Shown piece after piece: positions 34,830 to 44,085 of a stretch of DNA of 64,000 nt (its first letter is position 1; each line of letters starts with the position of its first letter). The notes beneath the pieces are model-generated. The model made no database searches, was not told the origin of the DNA, and worked only from the letters and a program-made list of their open reading frames with translations. Made by a program: the position numbers and the translations under genes. Origin of the DNA: Paraburkholderia sp. D15 (GTDB taxonomy: Bacteria; Pseudomonadota; Gammaproteobacteria; Burkholderiales; Burkholderiaceae); the NCBI RefSeq assembly GCF_029910215.1, contig NZ_CP110396.1, positions 3,038,001 to 3,102,000 on the forward strand. Reading direction: 5' to 3'.

Positions 34830-35984
34830 ATGGCAACATCGCGAGCGGCCCCCGCGCGGTGGGTCGACAGCAAACGCTATCTGTGGCTGCTCGGCGCGCT
34901 CACGATCACCTTGCCGCTGCATGCCGCGAATCTGGCGTTGCACACCGGCTGGCATATCTTCTGGTGGTTCGGCCCGATCTTCGTATTCGGCATCATTCCA
35001 CTGCTCGATTATCTGATCGGCGACGACGCCAGCAATCCGCCCGAGGACGTCGTGCCGACGCTCGAAAAAGAGCGCTATTACCGGCGCGTCGTGTATCTCG
35101 CCACCGTCATCGAATACATCTCGTTCTTCGGCGCCGTGTGGGTCGTCGGTACGCATGCGCTGACGTGGTACGACTATCTCGGCTTCGCGCTGTCGCTGGG
35201 CGCGGCGACCGGCGTGTCGATCAACACCGCGCACGAGTTGGGTCACAAAACCGACCGCTTCGAACGCTGGCTCGCGAAGATCACGCTCGCGCCCGTCTGC
35301 TACGGCCATTTCTTCGTCGAACACAATCGAGGCCATCACGTTCGCGTGGCCACGCCGCCCGATCCGGCCAGCGCCCGCTACGGCGAATCGTTCTGGGCGT
35401 TCCTGCCGCGCACGGTATTCGGCAGCATCGCCTCTGCGTGGCGGCTGGAAAAACATCGGCTGGAACGGCTCGGCAAATCGCCGTGGACCTTGCGCAACGA
35501 AGTCCTGCATTCGTGGGCGATGACCGCCGTTCTATGGGGCGCGCTGATCGCGCTATTCGGCAAGGTGGTGATTCCGTTCCTGCTGCTGCAGGCGGTGTAT
35601 GGCGCGTCGCTGCTCGAAGTGGTGAATTATCTGGAGCACTACGGCCTCGGCCGCAAGCAACTGGCGAGCGGGCGCTACGAGCGTTGCCAGCCGCAGCATT
35701 CGTGGAACAGCAACCGCATCGTGACGAATCTTTTCCTGTATCAGTTGCAGCGTCACGCCGATCATCATGCGAATCCGACGCGGTCGTATCAGGCGTTGCG
35801 CCATTTCGACGACGCGCCGCAATTGCCGTCCGGTTACGCGACGATGATCATGTTCGCGTATATACCGCCGCTGTGGTTTCGCGTGATGAATCCGCGCGTC
35901 GTGGCGCACTATGGCGGCGACATGACGCAGTCGAATATCCGTCCGGCGATTCGCGAGCGGGTGTTGGCGCAGTTCGCTCACTAG
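34830..35984 (+). CDS. alkB: AlkB-type alkane 1-monooxygenase
   Basis: The 384-residue integral-membrane di-iron enzyme hydroxylates medium-chain n-alkanes at the terminal carbon. The His boxes are all present: HELGH near residue 136, HNRGHH near 163, NYLEHYGL and HADHH near 309. About six membrane helices are seen, starting YLWLLGALTITLPLHAANLAL. A very strong Shine-Dalgarno sequence (AAGGAGG) sets the start at 34830, rejecting a longer frame upstream. Electrons would come from rubredoxin and a reductase, neither of which is encoded next to it. A bidirectional terminator follows. In soil bacteria this enzyme lets the cell grow on alkanes or modify alkyl lipids. Confidence 0.95.
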   Translation: MATSRAAPARWVDSKRYLWLLGALTITLPLHAANLALHTGWHIFWWFGPIFVFGIIPLLDYLIGDDASNPPEDVVPTLEKERYYRRVVYLATVIEYISFFGAVWVVGTHALTWYDYLGFALSLGAATGVSINTAHELGHKTDRFERWLAKITLAPVCYGHFFVEHNRGHHVRVATPPDPASARYGESFWAFLPRTVFGSIASAWRLEKHRLERLGKSPWTLRNEVLHSWAMTAVLWGALIALFGKVVIPFLLLQAVYGASLLEVVNYLEHYGLGRKQLASGRYERCQPQHSWNSNRIVTNLFLYQLQRHADHHANPTRSYQALRHFDDAPQLPSGYATMIMFAYIPPLWFRVMNPRVVAHYGGDMTQSNIRPAIRERVLAQFAH

Positions 35985-36014
35985 ACACATCGCTCATCGA
36001 GCCTCGCGCAAAAT

Positions 36015-36049
36015 AAAAGCTCGCCGGCATTTCGCCGGCGAGCTTTTTT
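36015..36049. terminator. Bidirectional terminator between alkB and the pirin gene
   Basis: GCTCGCCGGC and GCCGGCGAGC form a perfect 10-bp stem around ATTTC, with six T after it on the plus strand and AAAA before it, so it would stop both the alkB transcript and the convergent pirin transcript. Confidence 0.9.
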
Positions 36050-36098
36050 CAGCTTCACTGTTCAACGCATTGCGTCAGGAAAGCACCCGCGCAATCGA

Positions 36099-36824
36099 TC
36101 AGGCCCACAACGCGGACGTCTCGATGTTGCGCAGATCGAACACCAGCACTTCGGCATCCTGTCCGTGCGAGAAGTCGAGCACCTGTTCGTCGCGCACTCG
36201 CGCACCGTCGCCTTCGCCGAGTTCGACGCCGTTCACCGTCACGCTGCCGCGCGCCACGTGGATGTACGCGTAACGGTCCGCCGCCAGTTCGAGCCGCGCG
36301 CTTTCGTCGCCGTCGAACAAGCCGGCGTAGACGCGCGCATCCTGCTGCAATACCAGCGAATCCTCGGCGCCATCCGGCGACATCACGAGACGCAGCGCGC
36401 CGCGCTTCTGATCCGCGCTGAAGTGGCGCTGCTGATAACGCGGCGTCGTGCCGTTTTGCGCCGGCGCGATCCAGATCTGCAGGAAGTGCACCGGGTCGCT
36501 CTTCGAATGGTTGTATTCGCTATGCGCGACGCCGGTCCCCGCGCTCATCAACTGGATGTCGCCGGGGACGATCACCGAGCCGGTGCCCATCGTGTCCTTA
36601 TGCTCCAGCGCGCCTTCCAGCACGTACGAAAAAATCTCCATGTCGCGATGCGGATGCTTGCCGAAACCCTGTGCCGGCGCGACGCGGTCGTCGTTGATCA
36701 CGAGCAGGTCGGAGAAGCCGTTCTGCTTCGGATCGTGATAGTGCGCGAAGGAAAACGTGTGACGCGAGCTGAGCCAGCCGTGCTCCGCGCGGCCGCGTTG
36801 ATTGGCGTGTCGAATGTCGAGCAT
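36099..36824 (-). CDS. Pirin-family cupin protein
   Basis: The 241-residue protein belongs to the bicupin pirin family: metal ligands in GFGKHPHRDMEIFSYVLEG (H-x-H) and GTGVAHSEYNHS, with DIQLMSAG between them. Bacterial pirins include quercetin dioxygenase-like enzymes and regulators of pyruvate dehydrogenase. A strong Shine-Dalgarno sequence (AGGAG) precedes the ATG at 36824, so a longer frame is rejected. It is divergent from a LysR gene with 127 bases between them, the standard layout for regulator and target. A bidirectional terminator lies downstream. Which reaction it catalyses is not clear from sequence. Confidence 0.92.
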   Translation of the reverse strand: MLDIRHANQRGRAEHGWLSSRHTFSFAHYHDPKQNGFSDLLVINDDRVAPAQGFGKHPHRDMEIFSYVLEGALEHKDTMGTGSVIVPGDIQLMSAGTGVAHSEYNHSKSDPVHFLQIWIAPAQNGTTPRYQQRHFSADQKRGALRLVMSPDGAEDSLVLQQDARVYAGLFDGDESARLELAADRYAYIHVARGSVTVNGVELGEGDGARVRDEQVLDFSHGQDAEVLVFDLRNIETSALWA

Positions 36825-36951
36825 GTTTTTCTCCTGGTTTGTGCGATCCGGCCCGTCGTGGCCGTCGATCCATGAACGACAGTTTAGGTCAATTGGGATG
36901 GATATAATCGCGTGAAAACCGGAAACAATGTCACGATGGAGTGGACAATAT

Positions 36952-37848
36952 ATGCAGCTCGACGACATGCGGATTTACGTCGCGACGATCGACGCCCACA
37001 GCTTCACGGCCGCGGCGAACCGGCTGTCGCTGTCGAAACAGTTCGTGAGCCGCCGCGTGATGGCGCTGGAGGAAGCGCTCGGCGTGCAGTTGTTGATCCG
37101 CAATACGCGCAAGCTGGCCGTCACCGAACTCGGCCAGGAGTTCTACGAGCGCGCGCGGCGCATCCTCGGCGAAGTCGACGACGCCGAGCAGGCCATGTCG
37201 AGCCGCCGTGCCGGTCCGCGTGGACTGGTGCGGGTGAGTGCGCCGATGTCGTTCGGCATGATGCATCTGTCGCCGCTACTCGCGCTGTTCCTGCGCGAGC
37301 ACGGCGAGGTGCGGGTGGACATGGAGCTCAGCGACCGCACCGTCGACGTGATCGGCGAAGGCTTCGACATGGCGATCCGGATCGGCACGCTGGCGGACTC
37401 CACCCTGATCGCGCAGAAACTGGCGGATCTCAGGATGGTGGCGTGCTGCAGCCCCGGCTACCTGCGGCGCCGCGGCCAGCCCGCGACGCCCGCCGATCTG
37501 GCGCGGCATGCGTGCCTGGTTTATGGCCACGGCGGCGCGGTGAGCTGGGAGTTCCTGATGGGCGGCGCGCTGAAGAGCGTCGAAGTGCACGGGCCGTTGC
37601 GCGCCAATAACGGCGACCTGATTCGCGACGCGGCCGTCGCTGGAATCGGGATTGCGCGGCTGCCGGACTTTATCGTCGCCGACGCGCTGAGCCGGGGTTT
37701 GCTGGTGACCGTGCTCGACGACTACCTGCCCGCGCGGACGAGCGTCCACGCGGTGTATCCGCAGCATCGGCAAAGCTCGCTCGCGATCCGCGCGTTCGTC
37801 GATTTTTTAAAAACCGGCTTGCCTGCGCGCCTCGCGGCCGGGGCGTAG
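36952..37848 (+). CDS. LysR-family regulator, divergent from the pirin gene
   Basis: The 298-residue protein begins MQLDDMRIYVATIDAHSFTAAANRLSLSKQFVSRRVMAL, a LysR helix-turn-helix, then the effector-binding domain. A perfect -10 hexamer TATAAT lies at 36903-36908, about 45 bases upstream of the start codon and within the divergent region, though no good -35 box is seen with it. The regulator most likely controls the pirin gene. Its last codon is close to the convergent acdS stop, with only seven bases between them. The ligand is unknown. Confidence 0.92.
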   Translation: MQLDDMRIYVATIDAHSFTAAANRLSLSKQFVSRRVMALEEALGVQLLIRNTRKLAVTELGQEFYERARRILGEVDDAEQAMSSRRAGPRGLVRVSAPMSFGMMHLSPLLALFLREHGEVRVDMELSDRTVDVIGEGFDMAIRIGTLADSTLIAQKLADLRMVACCSPGYLRRRGQPATPADLARHACLVYGHGGAVSWEFLMGGALKSVEVHGPLRANNGDLIRDAAVAGIGIARLPDFIVADALSRGLLVTVLDDYLPARTSVHAVYPQHRQSSLAIRAFVDFLKTGLPARLAAGA

Positions 37849-37855
37849 ACAACCC

Positions 37856-38872
37856 TCAACCGTCGCGGAAAATAAAGCTGTAGCCGTTCAACGCCGGCAC
37901 ACCGCCCAGATGCGCGTACAACACGCGCGAGCCCGCCGGAAACTCGCCGCGCTGGGTCATCTCGATCATCCCGTGCATCGACTTGCCTTCGTACACCGGG
38001 TCGGTCAGCACCCCTTCCAGGCGCGCGCAAAGACGGATCGCCTCCAGCGTGCCGTCGTTCGGCAAACCGTATTCCGGACCGCCGAAGCGCTCGTCGAGCG
38101 CCACGTCCGCGCCGGTGATGTCGCGGCCAAGTTCCACCTGTTCCGCCGTGCGTTTCGCGATCCGCGTGATCTGCTCGCGCGTTTGCGCGGGCTTCGCGGA
38201 GGCATCGATGCCGATGACGCGGTCGGCACGGCCGTCCTCGGCGAAACCGACGATCATGCCCGCCTGCGTGCTGCCCGTCACCGAACACACAACGACGTAG
38301 TCGAACCTGAAGCCGAGTTCCGCTTCCTGCTGGCGGACTTCTTCCGCGAAGCCGACGAAGCCGAGGCCGCCCAGCGGATGATCCGAGCAGCCGGCGGGAA
38401 TCGCGTAGGGCGTGCCGCCGGCTTCGCGCACGCTTTGCAGCGCGTCCTCCCAGCTCTTGCGGAACCCGATGTCGAAACCGTCCGGCACAAGCCGCACGTC
38501 CGCGCCAAGAATGCGCGACATCTGGATATTGCCGACGCGGTCGTACACCGCATCCGAGTAGTTGACCCAGTTCTCCTGCACGAGCACGCACTTCATGCCG
38601 AGGTGGGCGGCCACGGCGGCCACCTGGCGGGTCTGGTTCGACTGGATTCCGCCGATCGACACCAGCGTGTCGCAACCCTGCGCGAGCGCCTCGGGGATCA
38701 GATATTCGAGCTTGCGTGTCTTGTTGCCGCCGAACGCGAAGCCGCTGTTGCAGTCTTCGCGCTTTGCATAGAGCTGTACCTTGCCGCCAAGGTGGTCGCT
38801 CAGGCGCTTGAGCGGCTGGATCGGCGTCGGTCCGAAAGTGAGGGGGTAGCGGGGGAATCGTTGCAGGTTCAT
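37856..38872 (-). CDS. acdS: 1-Aminocyclopropane-1-carboxylate deaminase
   Basis: The 338-residue PLP enzyme splits ACC, the plant ethylene precursor, to ammonia and 2-oxobutanoate in the cytoplasm. Lys51 in [12 protein letters not shown] binds PLP. The residues that separate true ACC deaminases from D-cysteine desulfhydrase relatives are present at the exact positions: Glu295 in VYEGKSMHG and Leu322 in YAHLGG. The length matches the family. GGAG precedes the ATG. It lowers ethylene stress and helps root colonisation. The Lrp-type gene acdR lies divergent upstream, as in other Burkholderiaceae. Confidence 0.98.
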   Translation of the reverse strand: MNLQRFPRYPLTFGPTPIQPLKRLSDHLGGKVQLYAKREDCNSGFAFGGNKTRKLEYLIPEALAQGCDTLVSIGGIQSNQTRQVAAVAAHLGMKCVLVQENWVNYSDAVYDRVGNIQMSRILGADVRLVPDGFDIGFRKSWEDALQSVREAGGTPYAIPAGCSDHPLGGLGFVGFAEEVRQQEAELGFRFDYVVVCSVTGSTQAGMIVGFAEDGRADRVIGIDASAKPAQTREQITRIAKRTAEQVELGRDITGADVALDERFGGPEYGLPNDGTLEAIRLCARLEGVLTDPVYEGKSMHGMIEMTQRGEFPAGSRVLYAHLGGVPALNGYSFIFRDG

Positions 38873-38883
38873 GGCAGCTCCGT

Positions 38884-38910
38884 GGGTGCTTTGGGTGCTT
38901 CAAGTGCTTT
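38884..38910. repeat. Three tandem 9-bp repeats in the acdS leader
   Basis: GGGTGCTTT, GGGTGCTTC and AAGTGCTTT follow each other directly, 12 bases before the acdS start codon on the opposite strand. They lie in the region between acdS and acdR and could be part of the control region. Confidence 0.6.
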
Positions 38911-39050
38911 AGGGGCGCGGCTGGAAGTCGGCGCGTCGAACCTCATGGTAGGTAAAAGCGCGAGAAATGAGCTTGCGAAAAAAACTGCCGGCACTTAAGT
39001 TTGAAAAATACATCTCGTGATTGTTTTAATAAAAAAATGTTCGACCGCCA

Positions 39051-39629
39051 ATGAACGCAACAAAAATTCGCCGTAGCGCAACGAAGCGAGCGAGCCCGCC
39101 AGCGCCGGCAAGAACCCCGGCCCGGCCGGAATCCCATGCCACCGTTGCCGCGGTCCCGGCCGACCCGCTCCAGTCGCTCGACCGCATCGACCGCGCGATC
39201 CTTCGGCAACTACAGGCCGATGCGTCGATCTCGAACGTCGCGCTGGCGGCGAAAGTCAAACTGAGCGCGCCGGCCTGTCTGCGACGCGTCGAGCGGCTTA
39301 AAACGTCGGGGCTGATTCGCGGCGTGGTCGCATTGATCGATCCGAAGGCGGCCGGGGCGGGAATGCTGGTGATCATCGGCGTGGTGCTCGATCGCTCGAC
39401 GCCGGAGTCGTTCGCCGCCTTCGAGAAAGCCGCGCAGAAAGTGGCCGGCTGCATGGAGTGCCACGTGGTGACGGGCGAGTTCGACTATTTCATGACGATC
39501 CGCACGCGCGACAGCGACAGCTTCAACCGGCTGCACGCCGAACAACTGCTGTACCTGCCCGGGGTGCGGCAAATCCGCTCGTTCATGGTGCTCAAGGAAA
39601 TCCTCTCGACCACGAAATTTCCGCTCTAG
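39051..39629 (+). CDS. acdR: Lrp/AsnC-type regulator of acdS
   Basis: The 192-residue protein has an Lrp winged helix (LQSLDRIDRAILRQLQADASISNVALAAKVKLSAPACLRRVERL, split near residue 42) and a C-terminal RAM ligand domain (HVVTGEFDYFMTIRTRDSDSF). Its N-terminal 40 residues are a Pro/Ala/Arg-rich extension that is longer than usual. In Pseudomonas and Burkholderia the divergent Lrp gene AcdR activates acdS in response to ACC. The 178-base region between the genes is AT-rich and holds the likely AcdR site. The ATG at 39051 is preceded by a poor ribosome-binding site; a later start would remove part of the extension. Confidence 0.92.
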   Translation: MNATKIRRSATKRASPPAPARTPARPESHATVAAVPADPLQSLDRIDRAILRQLQADASISNVALAAKVKLSAPACLRRVERLKTSGLIRGVVALIDPKAAGAGMLVIIGVVLDRSTPESFAAFEKAAQKVAGCMECHVVTGEFDYFMTIRTRDSDSFNRLHAEQLLYLPGVRQIRSFMVLKEILSTTKFPL

Positions 39630-39764
39630 CGCGCTCGCCCGAGGAAAAACGCGCGCATGCTGTCATAAACGCCGCCGCCGTGCGACCAACCGTCGAGACC
39701 ACTCGTGGATGGCGGCGTGCGCCTGACCGGGTGAACGGCACGGACTTTCCGAGGGGCGATCATC

Positions 39765-40286
39765 ATGACTTGCAACAGACGGACTTTCTTCAGGTTTCTC
39801 GGCGCGGCGTCGCTGGCGGGCGGCGCATCGGCGTGGGGCGGGGCACGTTCAGCGGCCGCGGCGGACACGAGCACGGCAGCGGCGTTCGAGGTGTCGCACA
39901 GCGATGCCGAATGGCACAAGCTGCTGAGCGACGCGCAATACCGCGTGCTGCGGGAGGCGGGCACGGAGCGTCCGTTCAGCAGCCCCTTGAACGACGAGCA
40001 CCACGCCGGCACTTTTTCCTGCGCGGGGTGCAGACTGCCGCTGTTTTCGTCGAAGACCAAGTTCGACAGCGGCACCGGCTGGCCGAGTTTCTATCAGCCG
40101 CTCGATCACGCTGTCGTCACGCGCACGGACAAATCGTTCGGCATGGTGCGCGACGAAGTGCTGTGCCGTCGTTGCGGCGGCCACCTCGGTCACGTATTCG
40201 ACGATGGGCCGAAGCCGACCGGCCTGCGCTATTGCATGAACGGCCTCGCGATGACGTTCGCGCCTGGGTCGGCGGGAACGAGTTAG
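39765..40286 (+). CDS. msrB: Tat-exported methionine-R-sulfoxide reductase
   Basis: The 173-residue protein starts with a twin-arginine signal (NRRTFFRFLGAASLAGG), so it is exported folded to the periplasm. The mature part is MsrB: zinc-binding pairs CAGC and CRRC, GWPSF and the catalytic Cys in LRYCMNGLA. It would repair oxidised methionine in envelope proteins; the electron donor in the periplasm is not encoded nearby. Export of MsrB alone is less usual than the MsrA/B or MsrPQ systems. The next genes (OmpV-type porin, catalase) fit an envelope and oxidative-stress setting. Shine-Dalgarno AGGG lies upstream. Confidence 0.93.
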   Translation: MTCNRRTFFRFLGAASLAGGASAWGGARSAAAADTSTAAAFEVSHSDAEWHKLLSDAQYRVLREAGTERPFSSPLNDEHHAGTFSCAGCRLPLFSSKTKFDSGTGWPSFYQPLDHAVVTRTDKSFGMVRDEVLCRRCGGHLGHVFDDGPKPTGLRYCMNGLAMTFAPGSAGTS

Positions 40287-40751
40287 ACGGGCCGAACCCG
40301 CGACGAACCGTGCCGCGCGCTTCGCGAGTCGAGCGACGCGCGCCCACACGTCAGCGCACAACCACGGCATCACCGCACCACCGCACCACACCACCGCCCG
40401 GTTCTGCCTTCGGGCGCGTCCTCCTCGCCATTCCCTCCCATCGCCCCTCGCAACCCGAAGCCTCGCTCCACCGTTCAGGCCCGCAATTTGCACTAGCGTG
40501 TCGGTCGGCAAATCTTTCGCACACGATTGCTCGTACTAAAGCCCGTTTTACGGCTTGCCGGTCTGGTTGGGCATCGTGTTTTGCCGGATAGTGCGAGTCA
40601 CTGGCTGAAAAAATTACAGGCTGCCCGGTTGGGCGGCGATCGTCCGGATGCCGCCTGGCCATGGCGGCTCCGGGCGAAAAACATAACCCTCTTCGCGACA
40701 GGCGAAATTCGGAGGCTTCTGGTGTTGAACAGCCGTAGAAAGCGGATCGGC
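40287..40751. other. Intergenic region without a gene
   Basis: These 465 bases contain a run of CA/CCG-rich short repeats near 40350-40400 (forms of ACCGCACC) and otherwise show no gene or terminator. The later part is the upstream region of the OmpV-type gene. Confidence 0.6.
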
Positions 40752-41618
40752 ATGATCCGCAATAAACAAACAAGCATCGCGGCAACGTCTCTGATGGCCG
40801 TGACCCTCGGCGGCATTGGCATCGTGCCGGATTCGGCGATGGCGCAAACGCCGTCGCCGCTCAACGAATGGCAGTACTCGGTCGGCATTCCGCTGCAGAA
40901 GATGTGGCAGCCGAACATTCCCGACTGGCAGGTGCGCTTCGGCGCGGCCGCGTCGTTCCAGCCGCGCTACGAAGGTTCGGACCGTTACCACATGATGGGC
41001 GGCCCGAGCATCGACGTGCGCTACAAGGACCTGTTCTTCCTGTCGAGCGGCGAAGGCCTCGGCGTCAATTTCGCGCAGGGCGAGAACTGGCGCGCGAGTC
41101 TGGCGGCGGTCTACGACCTCGGCCGCCGTGCCCACGACGATCCTCAGGAACTGAACGGCCTCGGCAACATCAATGCCGCGCCCGGCGTCAAACTCGCCGG
41201 CGAGTACGTGATCTCGAAGGATTTCCCGCTGGTGCTGCGCGCCGACGTGCGCCGTTACTTCGGCGGGTCGAACGGCTGGACCGGCGACTTCGGCGCATAT
41301 ATGCCGATGCCGGGCAGCACCAAGAAGTTCTTCTGGTTCGCTGGACCGAACGTGTCGCTGGCCGATTCCACGTATATGAACAGCTGGTTCGGCGTGAATC
41401 AGAATCAGGCCGCGCATTCGCAATACTCGCAATATCACGCGAGCGCGGGCTTCAAGTCGGTGGGCTTCGGGGTCAGCGCGGTGTGGCTGTTCAACAAGCA
41501 CTGGTTCGCGACGGCGGACGGCGCGTACGAACAACTGGTCGGCAGCGCGGGTAACAGTCCGATCACGCATCGCAAGGCGAACGGCGTCGCGGATATCTCG
41601 ATCAACTACCGCTTCTGA
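40752..41618 (+). CDS. MipA/OmpV-family outer-membrane protein
   Basis: The 288-residue protein has a signal peptide (IAATSLMAVTLGGIGIVPDSAMA) and then alternating strands ending in Phe (ISINYRF*), as in outer-membrane barrels. FGAAASFQPRYEGSDRYHMMGGPSIDVRYKDLFFLSSGEGLG is the MipA/OmpV signature. Members scaffold murein enzymes or form small porins, and some are induced by salt or metals. The start at 40752 gives the signal peptide; the frame is open further upstream but without protein-like sequence. It stands alone between msrB and the catalase gene. Confidence 0.92.
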   Translation: MIRNKQTSIAATSLMAVTLGGIGIVPDSAMAQTPSPLNEWQYSVGIPLQKMWQPNIPDWQVRFGAAASFQPRYEGSDRYHMMGGPSIDVRYKDLFFLSSGEGLGVNFAQGENWRASLAAVYDLGRRAHDDPQELNGLGNINAAPGVKLAGEYVISKDFPLVLRADVRRYFGGSNGWTGDFGAYMPMPGSTKKFFWFAGPNVSLADSTYMNSWFGVNQNQAAHSQYSQYHASAGFKSVGFGVSAVWLFNKHWFATADGAYEQLVGSAGNSPITHRKANGVADISINYRF

Positions 41619-41866
41619 CACGACGGCGTCGCCGCGCGATTCGAGCGGCGACGACCACACGGCGCTCGGGCAATCCACGCGCGAGCGCCTTATGTCTGCC
41701 GCGCCGACTGCCGGACGGTTTCGTTGCCGGCAGAACTGCTCCGCATGCCGCCGGACACTCCGGCGGCTACCTCTTGTCCGCGCTCGCGGGTATATCGCTT
41801 GCTGCCCTTGTGACGTGCGTTAGACCGGACTCCCCGCCGGCACGCCCGAATGCAAGGAGCACTCCC

Positions 41867-44014
41867 ATGGCTGGTAAAACGAGTAATGGCGCGAGTAAAA
41901 GCACGAGCAAAAGTATGGATGCAGGCAAGCCCGCGGCGAAGGCCGCGCCGGCGAACGATCCGAAATCGAAAGACCTCGAACAGTTTCGCGTGAGTCCGCA
42001 GGGCGAGGCGTTGCGGACCAATCAGGGCGTCAAGATCGCCGACAACCAGAACACGTTGCGCGCGGGTCCGCGCGGTCCGTCGTTGCTGGAAGATTTCATC
42101 ATGCGTGAAAAGATCACGCACTTCGATCACGAACGGATTCCCGAGCGCATCGTGCATGCGCGCGGCTCGGCGGCGCACGGCGTGTTTCAGGTGTACGAGT
42201 CGATGCGCGACTACACCAAGGCCGCCTTTCTGCAGGACCCCGGCGTGCAGACACCGGTGTACGTGCGCTTCTCGACGGTGCAGGGACCGCGCGGTTCCGC
42301 CGACACCGTGCGCGACGTGCGCGGCTTCGCGGTGAAGTTTTACACGCAGGAAGGCAATTACGATCTGGTCGGCAACAACATGCCGGTGTTCTTCATTCAG
42401 GACGCGATCAAGTTTCCCGACTTCGTGCACGCGGTGAAACCCGAGGCGCCGAACGAAATGCCGACCGGTGGTTCCGCGCACGACACCTTCTGGGATTTCG
42501 TGTCGCTCGTGCCGGAGTCCGCGCACATGGTGTTATGGACCATGTCGGACCGCGCGATTCCGCGCAGTCTGCGCACCATGGAAGGCTTCGGGATTCACAC
42601 GTTCCGCTTCGTCAATGCCGAGGGCAAGGGGCGCTTCGTCAAGTTTCACTGGCGGCCGGTGCTGGGCTCGTATTCGCTGCTGTGGGACGAAGCGCAGAAA
42701 CTCGCGGGCAAGGACCCGGATTTTCATCGGCGCGATTTGTGGGAGGCGATCGAACGCGGCGATTATCCCGAGTTCGAACTGGGCGTGCAGATCGTCGAGG
42801 AGAAGGACGAGCATGCATTCGACTTCGATCTGCTCGATCCGACCAAGCTGATTCCCGAGGAATTGGTGCCGGTGAAGATCGTCGGCAAGATGACGCTCAA
42901 TCGCAATCCGGACAACTTCTTCGCCGAGACCGAGCAGGTCGCGTTTCATCCGGGCCACGTGGTGCCCGGCATCGATTTCTCCAACGATCCGCTGCTGCAA
43001 GGGCGTCTGTTCTCGTACACGGATACGCAGATCAGCCGGCTCGGCGGCCCCAACTTCCACGAGATTCCGATCAACCGGCCCGTGTGCCCGTTCAACAACA
43101 ACCAGCGCGACGCAATGCACCGGCAGACCATCAACGTGGGGCAGGCATCGTATGAACCGAATTCCGTGAGCGGCGGCTGGCCGAAGGAAACCGATCCGGC
43201 GGCGTCCGATGGCGGCTTCGAAAGTTATCAGGAGCGCGTGGAGGGCACGAAGATCCGCGTACGCAGCGAATCGTTCGCCGATCATTTCTCGCAGGCCGCG
43301 CTGTTCTACAACAGCATGTCGGCGCCGGAGAAGGACCATATCGCCGCCGCGTATCAGTTCGAACTCGGCAAAGTGACGAAGCCGGAAATTCGTGCGCGGG
43401 TGGTGAACGAGATCCTGGCTAATTTCGATGCCGGTCTGGCGGCGAAGGTGGCAGAAGGCCTCGGTCTGCCCGCGCCGAAGAAGGGCACGGCGAAGCTGGC
43501 CGGACCCAGGGAGTCGCCGGCATTGAGCCTGCTCAATCGCGCGCAGCCTGGCATCAAGACCTGCAAGATCGCGCTGCTCGCGGCGCCGGGTTCGGACGGC
43601 GCCGCGATCCGCAAGCTGCAGAAGGCGCTGCACGACGAGGGCGCGACGCCGATGCTGATCGCGCCGACGCTGGCGCCCATCGACGGCATCGCGCCCGACG
43701 CGACGATCGCCGGCTTGCCGTCGATCATGTTCGACGCGGTGATCGTGACCGGCGGCACGGCCGGCGCGAAGCTGCTCGCGCAATCGGGCGACGCGCGGCA
43801 TTTCGTGCTCGAAGCGTTCAAGCATCTGAAGGCGATCGCGGCGCTGGGCGCGGGGCGCGACGTGCTCACCGCCGCGCATCTGCCGGAGAACGCGGATGGC
43901 GTGGCGACCGGCGATGATAAGCAGGCTGCCGATGTATTGAAGTCGTTTATCGAAGCGGCCGGGCAGCATCGCGTGTGGTCGCGCGCGGCGCAGGCGGAGA
44001 CGGTGCCGGCGTGA
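41867..44014 (+). CDS. katE: Large-subunit catalase (HPII/KatE type)
   Basis: The 715-residue monofunctional haem catalase breaks down hydrogen peroxide in the cytoplasm. Catalytic His is in [12 protein letters not shown] near residue 98, the distal Asn region in [14 protein letters not shown] and the haem-ligand Tyr in [14 protein letters not shown] near 382. The C-terminal 170 residues form the flavodoxin/DJ-1-like domain seen only in large catalases. The first 50 residues are Lys/Ala/Ser-rich. AAGGAG precedes the ATG at 41867. The only neighbour on this strand is the OmpV-type gene 248 bases away. Large catalases of this type usually act in stationary phase or stress. Confidence 0.96.
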   Translation: MAGKTSNGASKSTSKSMDAGKPAAKAAPANDPKSKDLEQFRVSPQGEALRTNQGVKIADNQNTLRAGPRGPSLLEDFIMREKITHFDHERIPERIVHARGSAAHGVFQVYESMRDYTKAAFLQDPGVQTPVYVRFSTVQGPRGSADTVRDVRGFAVKFYTQEGNYDLVGNNMPVFFIQDAIKFPDFVHAVKPEAPNEMPTGGSAHDTFWDFVSLVPESAHMVLWTMSDRAIPRSLRTMEGFGIHTFRFVNAEGKGRFVKFHWRPVLGSYSLLWDEAQKLAGKDPDFHRRDLWEAIERGDYPEFELGVQIVEEKDEHAFDFDLLDPTKLIPEELVPVKIVGKMTLNRNPDNFFAETEQVAFHPGHVVPGIDFSNDPLLQGRLFSYTDTQISRLGGPNFHEIPINRPVCPFNNNQRDAMHRQTINVGQASYEPNSVSGGWPKETDPAASDGGFESYQERVEGTKIRVRSESFADHFSQAALFYNSMSAPEKDHIAAAYQFELGKVTKPEIRARVVNEILANFDAGLAAKVAEGLGLPAPKKGTAKLAGPRESPALSLLNRAQPGIKTCKIALLAAPGSDGAAIRKLQKALHDEGATPMLIAPTLAPIDGIAPDATIAGLPSIMFDAVIVTGGTAGAKLLAQSGDARHFVLEAFKHLKAIAALGAGRDVLTAAHLPENADGVATGDDKQAADVLKSFIEAAGQHRVWSRAAQAETVPA

Positions 44015-44085
44015 TCGCATGGCAGACGTAGCGATGCGTCGATGCCGGCATGCAGACGCCGGCATCGACAGCGACCGATGTCGCG

